From CAYQZD01 sp964421875 (GTDB taxonomy: Bacteria > Electryoneota > Tariuqbacteria > Tariuqbacterales > Tariuqbacteraceae): 46,409 nt of DNA. A model generated the notes under the pieces. That model saw only the letters and a program-made list of their open reading frames with translations. It was not told the DNA's origin and ran no database searches. The translations under genes and the position numbers were made by a program. The first letter of the stretch is position 1, and every line of letters begins with the position of its first letter. The stretch spans positions 1-46,409 of the forward strand of contig CAYQZD010000015.1 of assembly GCA_964421875.1 (NCBI GenBank). The letters run 5' to 3'. Shown here piece by piece: positions 40,843 to 46,409 of the stretch.

Positions 40843-42744
40843 ATGCGCCACAAAGTTATCTGCACCGCCGGACATATAGACCACGGCAAAACTTCACTGG
40901 TAAAAGCCCTGACCGGGATGGACACCGACCGCCTGGTCGAAGAAAAAGTGCGGGGGATAACCATCGACCTCGGCTTTGGCTTCTACCGCGATGACGTTAC
41001 CATCATCGACCTCCCCGGACACGAGCGCTTCATCCGCAATATGGCGGCGGGAGCCGCCACCGTGGACTTCGCCATCCTCACCGTAGCGGCGGATGACGGC
41101 CCGATGCCCCAAACCCTGGAGCACCTTGACATCTTGAACCTGCTCGGCGTCAAGGACGGGATGACAGTGGTCACCAAAACCGACTTAGCGGAGCCGGACT
41201 GGGTGGAACTGGTGATGGAGGATATGCGGGAGAAAACCGCCGGAACCTTCCTCGAAGGAAAACCCGTCCTGGCGGTGGATTCATTGTCCGGGAAGGGGAT
41301 AGAGGAATTCCGGCGGGCGCTGAACCAGGCGCTGGATAGGCTGCCGCCCCGCCCTGAAACTGGAGACTACCGCCAGCCGGTGGACCGTTCCTTTATCATC
41401 AAAGGTTTTGGCACAGTCATCACCGGCACTGTGATTTCCGGCGGAGTCGCGCTGAAGGATTCTGTCGAAGTCCTCCCCGGCGGGAAAACCGCCAAGGTGC
41501 GCGGTATCCAGGTTCACGGGGAAAATGTCCCCTCCGCCCAAACCGGAGACCGCGCCGCGCTGAACCTGACCGGCCTGGAAAAGTGGGAAATCCAGCGCGG
41601 AGATGTGCTGGCGAAGCCCGGACTGCTGAAAGCCGCCTCCCGGCTGGACTGTAAAGTCACACTACTGAAAAACAGCCCCCCCTTGAGACACCGCCAGCGC
41701 CTGCGTTTCCACCTGGGGACGGCGGAAATCATCGGCAGAATACTGCTGCTGGAGGACAACCTGCTGCCGCCGGGCGAGTCTATGTTCGCGCAATTGGAGT
41801 TGGAAAAGCCGGCGGCGGCGCGGCGCGGCGACCGATTTGTCTTCCGCACCTATTCGCCTCAGGTTACCATCGGCGGGGGCGAAGTGTTGATGCCCGCGGA
41901 GGAAAAACACAAACGGCGTCAGCCGCAGCTGCGCAGACTGCTTTCCACTGTGGCTCAGGGGAATCCCAAACAGATTGTGCTGGCGCTGTTGGAAGAAGTT
42001 AAAGCTACCGGCGTATCCGGTAGTGAGATTATCGCGAAGGGGAGCGTTGACCGGGATGATTTATCTCGCGCCGCGGCTGAACTGGAGGGTAACGGTGAAC
42101 TCATCGCCGCCAAAGCGGGCGGGGAAAACTGGTATATCTCCCCGCAGGCTTTCGAGAGCGGTAAAACCGGAGTCCTGGAATTCGCAGACCGATTTCACCG
42201 GAAAAATCCCGCCCTGCCGGGCTTTACGCTGGCGCAGCTCAAGGGCGAAATGTATTGGGACAGTCCAGGCCCTTTCCTGGAGCGGGCGCTGGAAGAGTTG
42301 GTATCCGCCGCACGGATCGTGCACAGCGGACCGCTGTATCATCTGCCGGGACACAGGATTAGACTCAGTTCCCGGCAGAAACAGCTTTCGGAAAAAATCC
42401 TGAGCAAAATCCAGGATATGGGATTATCGGCGCTGAAAGCGAATCCAATGGCGGAAGAATATGAGGTTGAAGTAGAGGAAATCCTGGACCTGTTGGCTAT
42501 GATGGAGGGGATGGGTGATTTAGTCCGCCTGGAGCGGGATACAGTGATTTCCCCGGAGGCGTTTCGCGGGGCGTTGGAGACCCTTCGGGAGCGGATGGAA
42601 CAGTCCGAGTTCATCACCCTGCCGGAGGCGGTGAAGGTTTTGGGCTCCAGCCGCCGGGTCACGCTGGCGCTATTGGATTATCTGGACAAGGCTGGGATTA
42701 CCGAGAGAATCGGCGACCAGCGCCGCTTCAAACCGGCTGTCTGA
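40843..42744 (+). CDS. selB: selenocysteine-specific translation elongation factor SelB
   Basis: GTPase that delivers Sec-tRNA to UGA codons marked by a SECIS hairpin. G-motifs AGHIDHGKT (9-17), RGITIDLGF, DLPGHERF and TKTD sit at the start, with VDRSFIIKGFGTVITGTV opening domain 2. EF-Tu-like domains 2 and 3 follow, then a long C-terminal part with winged-helix repeats that bind SECIS RNA. 633 residues, typical. tRNA-Sec lies 3 kb downstream on the other strand; selA and selD are outside the window. Confidence 0.96.
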   Translation: MRHKVICTAGHIDHGKTSLVKALTGMDTDRLVEEKVRGITIDLGFGFYRDDVTIIDLPGHERFIRNMAAGAATVDFAILTVAADDGPMPQTLEHLDILNLLGVKDGMTVVTKTDLAEPDWVELVMEDMREKTAGTFLEGKPVLAVDSLSGKGIEEFRRALNQALDRLPPRPETGDYRQPVDRSFIIKGFGTVITGTVISGGVALKDSVEVLPGGKTAKVRGIQVHGENVPSAQTGDRAALNLTGLEKWEIQRGDVLAKPGLLKAASRLDCKVTLLKNSPPLRHRQRLRFHLGTAEIIGRILLLEDNLLPPGESMFAQLELEKPAAARRGDRFVFRTYSPQVTIGGGEVLMPAEEKHKRRQPQLRRLLSTVAQGNPKQIVLALLEEVKATGVSGSEIIAKGSVDRDDLSRAAAELEGNGELIAAKAGGENWYISPQAFESGKTGVLEFADRFHRKNPALPGFTLAQLKGEMYWDSPGPFLERALEELVSAARIVHSGPLYHLPGHRIRLSSRQKQLSEKILSKIQDMGLSALKANPMAEEYEVEVEEILDLLAMMEGMGDLVRLERDTVISPEAFRGALETLRERMEQSEFITLPEAVKVLGSSRRVTLALLDYLDKAGITERIGDQRRFKPAV

Positions 42745-42785
42745 GCCGCGGGGCGAGGAATTTGCCACCAGCCCCCAGTCCCCAC

Positions 42786-43262
42786 CTACTTCTTCACAAG
42801 TGTATGCCAGCAGACGTCGTCGCCGCGGGGGATGCACTTTTCTATCACGTAATCGAGGCTGGGATTGAGTCCTTTCACCAGCGCTTCCTCCATCGAAGTG
42901 TGGGCGGCGCAGGTTTGAGGGCGGGTGAAGGGGTAGGGGCATTCCGGCACCATAATGGTCACGCGGCTGTCGCTCCATTCGGTGATTTCACCTTGGGAGC
43001 GCATCCCGTTGAAGACCCGGACTAGGAAGAGCCCGACCTCCCGGAGGTCGAATTCCCCTCCGCGTGATTTTACTTTACCGGCGATTTCCCGGCCGTATTC
43101 GGCGCTGACTTCGGCGATTAATTTCAGCCCCTCCTCCCCAAAGCGGTCTTCGATGGCTTCATAGAGCTTGCGGATTCTGGTGGTCCATCCGGAGATGGTG
43201 CTTTGGTACATTTTATCCAGAGGGATTTCATAGGTTTCAATCCCCGGCGGTAGTTTTATCAT
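42786..43262 (-). CDS. small cysteine-rich protein, possible ATC-hydrolase-like or V4R-like domain
   Basis: 158 residues starting MIKLPPGIETYEIPL (ATG 43262; a longer frame to 43322 adds an atypical 20 residues). The C-terminal third has conserved-looking Cys and His residues: PECPYPF, TCAAHTSMEEALVKGLNP, VIEKCIPRGDDVCWHTL. The E-x-C-x4-GD-x2-C pattern is seen in L-2-amino-thiazoline-4-carboxylate hydrolase-like and V4R-like small-molecule-binding domains. No firm assignment. It stands alone, convergent with selB. Confidence 0.55.
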   Translation of the reverse strand: MIKLPPGIETYEIPLDKMYQSTISGWTTRIRKLYEAIEDRFGEEGLKLIAEVSAEYGREIAGKVKSRGGEFDLREVGLFLVRVFNGMRSQGEITEWSDSRVTIMVPECPYPFTRPQTCAAHTSMEEALVKGLNPSLDYVIEKCIPRGDDVCWHTLVKK

Positions 43263-43358
43263 ATTATCGGTCTCAGATTGTTTCGGTTCCCCTCGATGAT
43301 ATATTATAACACAAAAAATCATTTAAGGCAACTGGGCTAACGCGACTAAGGTAAAATT

Positions 43359-44165
43359 ATGCAGAATTCGGTTGTTCCCATTTCGGATTTTCACCTGGCG
43401 CTCAGCGTGCTGCTGGTGATGATTGTTGGTGTAATATCCGCCTTTCTCAAGTTAGGATTGTTGAAATCGCTGGTTTGGGGGACGGTGCGGACTTTCGTTC
43501 AGCTTTTGGTGATAGGCTACGCCTTGCTCTGGATATTCCGCATCGATTCCGCCCTGATGGTGGGGCTTATTCTGCTGGCGATGGTATCGTTTGCAGTGAA
43601 GATTGTATTGGGGCGGGTTCCCAACGCTAAGAATTGCTCCATCCCATTGATTTTTCTGTCACTCGCCGCCAGCACTTTCATTGTTACCTTGATGGTGACG
43701 GGGCTGATTATTTCCGCGGAGAAGTGGTACACCGCCAGGGTAGTGATTCCCATCGCGGGGATGGTTTTGGGCAATTCGATGAACGGCATCGCGCTGGGAC
43801 TGGACCGCCTGCACGCGGAAATCCGCAATAATTCAGCGGAAATCGAGACATTGCTGTCGCTGGGAGCGACTCCCTGGGAGGCGGTTCAGAGCCGGGTGCG
43901 GGAGGCGCTGCGGGCGGGGATGACCCCTTCGGTAAACTCGATGATGGCGGTGGGTGTGGTTTTCATTCCGGGGATGATGTCGGGTCAGATTTTGGGGGGA
44001 GTGGATCCTCAGACTGCGGTGCGGTATCAGATAGTGGTAATGCTGATGGTGGGTGCTGCGGCGGCTATCGGCTGTTTGATATTGCTGCTGCTGTCCTATC
44101 CGCGCTGTTTCAATCGGGAGGGGGCGCTGCGGAGCGAGATGTATTCTAGGGGGGGACATTTGTGA
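43359..44165 (+). CDS. FetB-like (UPF0014) ABC transporter permease
   Basis: 268-residue membrane protein with six or seven hydrophobic segments and the UPF0014 signatures MVLGNSMNGIALGLDRL, LSLGATPWEAVQ and GMTPSVNSMMAVGVVFIPGMMSGQI. In E. coli FetB works with the ATPase FetA in iron export. No ATPase gene is adjacent, which is unusual. The role in metal efflux is inferred from the family. Confidence 0.9.
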   Translation: MQNSVVPISDFHLALSVLLVMIVGVISAFLKLGLLKSLVWGTVRTFVQLLVIGYALLWIFRIDSALMVGLILLAMVSFAVKIVLGRVPNAKNCSIPLIFLSLAASTFIVTLMVTGLIISAEKWYTARVVIPIAGMVLGNSMNGIALGLDRLHAEIRNNSAEIETLLSLGATPWEAVQSRVREALRAGMTPSVNSMMAVGVVFIPGMMSGQILGGVDPQTAVRYQIVVMLMVGAAAAIGCLILLLLSYPRCFNREGALRSEMYSRGGHL

Positions 44166-44195
44166 AGATTGGTGAGTGTAATTGATTAGTGAGCG

Positions 44196-44241
44196 AGTAA
44201 CAAGTATCAAGTAACAAGTGCCAAGTATCAAGTAACAAGTG
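44196..44241. repeat. AAGTAACAAGT tandem repeat
   Basis: AGTAACAAGTATCA, AGTAACAAGTGCCA, AGTATCA and AGTAACAAGTG follow one another: imperfect 7-nt units (AAGTATC, AAGTAAC, AAGTGCC). A slippage-prone simple repeat just after the FetB-like gene. Confidence 0.65.
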
Positions 44242-44432
44242 TATTTAATTATATTTTGCCGGATAGTAGGGACAGATAATGTGTGTAATGTCAGGTCTGC
44301 GCCGCGTTAAAACTTGGTATAACGGTTTCATAATAATGCAGCAGAGTGCGGGGACTCTGCTGCACATTGAGCTATATGCTTTGTCGCAGGGTCTCCGTGT
44401 TCTACGCTATATACCTATAAATCAGTTAGATG

Positions 44433-44458
44433 CTGTCGACTGCGGAGAGTCGACAGCA
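44433..44458. repeat. GCTGTCGAC hairpin repeat
   Basis: GCTGTCGAC and GTCGACAGC form a perfect 9-bp stem with an 8-nt loop. A diverged relative is at 26283-26308, and both are followed by ACAT. Confidence 0.65.
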
Positions 44459-44478
44459 CATTATGTATAAACACCCTA

Positions 44479-45045
44479 ATGTCAAAGTTGAAATTAAGCG
44501 TTACAGTAATCCTGTGCGCAGCGGGGCTTATGTGCTTGATTCTCTGCTGGGGCTGCGGGCCTAAGGATGAGGGGACACCGGCTCACTACGGAATAGACAC
44601 CCTTTCCACGGACACCAGATTAAGCGGCGGAGTAATCCAGTATCAGGGATTCGATTTTTCCGAGGGGAGAATCAGGTTCGCCGAGTTCAACTACGGTTTC
44701 GAGCAGATACTGGACCTTTCGCTGGAGGTGATGGTGGACGGATTGGGGGAGCCGATAGGAGTGCGGCTGTTCCATACCCGGCCTGCTTACATCGATATGG
44801 GTTACCTGTTGCTGGAGCAGGTTAGCGAAGCTCCCGCTGAAAACTATATCTCGGAAATCACCGGGATTGTCTTGGGAAATACCTACTGCATTCTCACTCG
44901 GGAGGATAAATACGCAAAAATCCATATTGACGACATCGAATATGGCAGCCGCGCTTCGGGCGCTTACGCCCGGATAAGGTTCGACTGGCAATATCAGCCT
45001 GACGGGAGCACGGTATTCGATGAACTGCCGGAATCGCCGTGGTGA
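44479..45045 (+). CDS. putative lipoprotein of unknown function
   Basis: 188 residues with an N-terminal hydrophobic segment (LSVTVILCAAGLMCLILCWG) ending in WGC, a plausible lipoprotein signal peptidase site, then a Gly/Asp-rich linker and a beta-rich C-terminal domain (GGVIQYQGFDFSEGRI). No family recognised. Its last 52 nt overlap the 3' end of the convergent RibD-C-like gene. Confidence 0.7.
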   Translation: MSKLKLSVTVILCAAGLMCLILCWGCGPKDEGTPAHYGIDTLSTDTRLSGGVIQYQGFDFSEGRIRFAEFNYGFEQILDLSLEVMVDGLGEPIGVRLFHTRPAYIDMGYLLLEQVSEAPAENYISEITGIVLGNTYCILTREDKYAKIHIDDIEYGSRASGAYARIRFDWQYQPDGSTVFDELPESPW

Positions 45046-45713
45046 TGATGCTGCCCGAAGCTCTTTTGCCGTTTCCTTTCATAGGTTAGGAAGACCCAAT
45101 CCTCCGATTTTTCCACCCCAGTTAGTCTAAAACGTCTTTCCTCCAATTCCCGCACGCAAAAGCCTGATACCGGAGTCAGCGAATTTTCTTTGGTTCCGCC
45201 GAAGAGATAGGGACACACAGTCACGCAATAGCGGTCGATTAAGTCGGCTTTCAGGAAGGAGCCGATGAGGGAGGGTCCGCCTTCGAGCAGGATTTTTTGA
45301 GTCCGGTATTCCTCCGCCAGTCTTTGCGTCAGTATTGAGGGGTCTATTTTAAGCCCTGCGCCGCAATTCAGGACGATAATTTCCGGGAAGGCATCGACGA
45401 TAGGGGAGACCATTTCCTCGCCGCAGGCGATGATGGCCGTTCCTCCCAAGGCCGGTTTGAAGATATTAGCCTCCGGGGAGGGGAGGATTTTTCCGACCGC
45501 TATTACCCGCAGGGGATAGACCAGCCCGGCGGATTCCCGGCGGTTTTTCAGCGGTGTTCGCAGCGCCAGATTATCGTATCGCACTGTGTGTGAACCCACG
45601 ATAACGGCGTCGGACTGATTCCGCAGAGCCTTCATCTGCGCTTTATCGGCTTCGTTCCCCATCCTGGTCAGTTTCAATTCGCCGGGGAGGCTGGCTTTAC
45701 CGTCGGCGGTCAT
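44994..45713 (-). CDS. RibD C-terminal-domain reductase-like protein
   Basis: Matches the pyrimidine reductase half of RibD (flavin biosynthesis) and archaeal-type diaminopyrimidine reductases: MTADGKASL, DAVIVGSHTVRYDN, the EGGPSLIGSFL loop and VCPYLFGG. There is no deaminase domain. Conserved sequence continues in frame upstream of ATG 45713 (PYITINIS) but no ATG, GTG or TTG is found there, so a CTG 36 nt upstream with GGGAG before it may be the real start. The final ~20 residues (including HHHH) lie over the convergent lipoprotein gene and look unlike the family. It could act in riboflavin or another reductase step. Confidence 0.82.
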   Translation of the reverse strand: MTADGKASLPGELKLTRMGNEADKAQMKALRNQSDAVIVGSHTVRYDNLALRTPLKNRRESAGLVYPLRVIAVGKILPSPEANIFKPALGGTAIIACGEEMVSPIVDAFPEIIVLNCGAGLKIDPSILTQRLAEEYRTQKILLEGGPSLIGSFLKADLIDRYCVTVCPYLFGGTKENSLTPVSGFCVRELEERRFRLTGVEKSEDWVFLTYERKRQKSFGQHHHHGDSGSSSNTVLPSG

Positions 45714-45772
45714 AGAGATGTTTATGGTGATATAGGGTAGGGGGGTCAGAGTTCAATCTCCCGGAATAAAAA

Positions 45773-45867
45773 TGGCGGGAACGTCTGGGAATCGAACCCA
45801 GCCAGGTCCTTTCGAACCCACAGCGGCTTTGAAGGCCGCGGCGTCCACCAGGATCGCTGCCGCTCCC
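45773..45867 (-). tRNA. selC: tRNA-Sec (UCA)
   Basis: 95 nt including an encoded CCA, the same length as E. coli selC. On the minus strand: acceptor GGGAGCG.../...CGTTCCC, discriminator G then CCA, anticodon stem GCGGC/GCCGC with loop CTTCAAA (anticodon TCA), a long variable arm GGTTC-GAAA-GGACC, and a T-arm CTGGG-TTCGATT-CCCAG. The eighth acceptor pair would be a G-A mismatch. The long extra arm and UCA anticodon are specific to selenocysteine tRNA. A strong promoter lies about 110 nt upstream (45981-46009). Confidence 0.93.
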
Positions 45868-45869
45868 GC

Positions 45870-45892
45870 AACCATCACAGATGGTTTTTTTT
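45870..45892 (+). terminator. plus-strand terminator abutting the 5' end of tRNA-Sec
   Basis: AACCATC-ACA-GATGGTT followed by six further T. It starts 3 nt beyond the tRNA-Sec 5' end and faces the opposite direction, so it would stop plus-strand transcription that has run antisense through the reductase gene and selC. Confidence 0.75.
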
Positions 45893-45980
45893 CGCGATTA
45901 ATCAGAATGAAGGATGAGAATTCACAGCTCGCTTAGTGACTTGACTGTCTTAATAAGTTCAAGCCAGCTCGTGAAGCTTA

Positions 45981-46009
45981 ATTATAATCAAATATTCTGC
46001 AATAGTCAA
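45981..46009 (-). promoter_or_regulatory. sigma-70-type promoter for tRNA-Sec
   Basis: On the minus strand TTGACT, 17-nt spacer, TATAAT: near consensus. Start site near 45974, about 107 nt before the tRNA-Sec 5' end; the reductase gene could be read from the same start. Confidence 0.75.
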
Positions 46010-46135
46010 ACTTCTTAGACTATTGTGCAGGTTATTCGAAAACGGAACGGTGAAAAGAATTAATCGAAATTTTGAGTGCAGCCACAACTGATAGTTGATT
46101 CCCACATTTTCTCCCGTCATAGTTGATTTTTATGG

Positions 46136-46164
46136 TTAAAATAGCTATATTTTTTAGTTATAAT
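46136..46164 (+). promoter_or_regulatory. sigma-70-type promoter for tRNA-Met
   Basis: TTAAAA, 17-nt spacer, TATAAT. About 95 nt of leader before the tRNA. The -10 box is perfect, the -35 weak. Confidence 0.5.
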
Positions 46165-46266
46165 ATTGTGTTTCTTAATAGACGAGAACAGCCGAATTAT
46201 ATTTGTCAGACTTGGAATATTACTTAGGAATCATAGATTCAATCCTTGTCTGAAAACACCGGTATT

Positions 46267-46340
46267 GGCGGAGTAGCTCAGTTGGTTAGAGCAGCGGAAT
46301 CATAATCCGCGTGTCGGGGGTTCGAGTCCCTCCTCCGCTA
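46267..46340 (+). tRNA. tRNA-Met (CAU), elongator-type
   Basis: 74 nt: acceptor GGCGGAG/CTCCGCT (first pair G-U) with discriminator A, D-loop AGTTGGTTAGA, anticodon stem GCGGA/TCCGC with loop ATCATAA (anticodon CAT), T-loop GTTCGAGTC. The overall form fits elongator Met rather than initiator. The CAT anticodon also occurs in the TilS substrate tRNA-Ile2, which cannot be fully excluded. Confidence 0.88.
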
Positions 46341-46360
46341 CAAATAAGATACAATTTTTG

Positions 46361-46409
46361 GTTCCTCGCTGTTTTGTATGGGTAAATAAACAATGGTGTA
46401 TTGTTAGAA
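46361..46409. repeat. 49-bp direct repeat, copy 2, at window end
   Basis: Identical to 22769-22817 and running to the very last base, so the repeat probably continues beyond the window. Confidence 0.9.

Larger units (their letters stand above)
44166..44478. other. repeat-rich intergenic region
   Basis: No gene. Contains a tandem repeat of AAGTAACAAGT/ATC units (44196-44241), a hairpin TGCAGCAGAGT/ACTCTGCTGCA (44337-44364), and GCTGTCGAC/GTCGACAGC (44433-44458), the last related to 26283-26308. Confidence 0.5.
45893..46266. other. divergent intergenic region between tRNA-Sec and tRNA-Met
   Basis: A+T-rich, no gene. Carries a minus-strand promoter for tRNA-Sec and a weaker plus-strand promoter for tRNA-Met. 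Confidence 0.55.

Overview
This window reads as chromosomal DNA of a Gram-negative-type bacterium: it carries a TolC-family outer-membrane protein, lipoprotein and signal-peptide proteins, UppP, and standard bacterial housekeeping genes (tilS, ftsH, folE, folP, rimI, accD, surE, guaA, glmS, holA, tig, mutL, miaA). The gene mix (HdrB/HdrC-type iron-sulfur proteins beside a fumarate-reductase-like pair, GH57 glucan-branching enzyme, AmrS, SelB with tRNA-Sec, alkaline-phosphatase-superfamily membrane proteins ending in an LRALGYV-like motif) suggests an anaerobe or facultative anaerobe from a poorly sampled, possibly FCB-like candidate phylum. That placement is inference. TTG and GTG starts are common. 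The last 49 bases repeat a stretch at 22769-22817, so the window probably ends where an assembly broke on a dispersed repeat.

Layout. 1-2280 (visibly A+T-rich): an NtrC-family sigma-54 activator whose receiver domain lacks its N-terminus, then a near-consensus sigma-54 promoter, a GC-rich leader hairpin, a 128-aa degenerate receiver protein and a terminator. 2282-6602 (minus): tRNA-Val and an hdrC-hdrB-frdB-frdA-like redox operon. 7236-18024 (plus): tilS, a tiny coupled ORF, ftsH with a long disordered tail, folE, folP, rimI, accD, and two tandem paralogous membrane phosphodiesterase-like genes. 18194-22735: surE, guaA, glmS. 23346-28717: an envelope pair (TPR/periplasmic-binding protein and uppP), holA, and an ECF sigma with its zinc anti-sigma factor. 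29031-32488 (minus): amrS with a cyclic-nucleotide-binding coiled-coil protein, trigger factor, tRNA-Leu. 32785-42744 (plus): TolC-like protein, cyclodeaminase, mutL, miaA, HAD hydrolase, GH57 enzyme, selB. 42786-46409: a cysteine-rich protein, a FetB-like permease, a lipoprotein, a RibD-C-like reductase, tRNA-Sec and tRNA-Met.

How the parts fit. The redox operon has cysteine sets for one [2Fe-2S], four [4Fe-4S] and two CCG-type clusters plus a flavin subunit, and no membrane anchor. It looks like a soluble or peripheral thiol- or quinol-coupled fumarate reductase or succinate dehydrogenase. selB and tRNA-Sec show that the cell decodes UGA as selenocysteine, although no selenoprotein was recognised here. 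Most longer intergenic gaps hold short dispersed hairpin repeats of several families (TGTCATTGCGA, TGTCATTCCCG, GGTGTCGGGT, CCCCCT/AGGGGG).

The best candidates for something not yet described are the sigma-54/degenerate-receiver module at the left end, the FrdAB-HdrBC assembly, the AmrS/cyclic-nucleotide-binding pair, and the coupled mini-ORF between tilS and ftsH.
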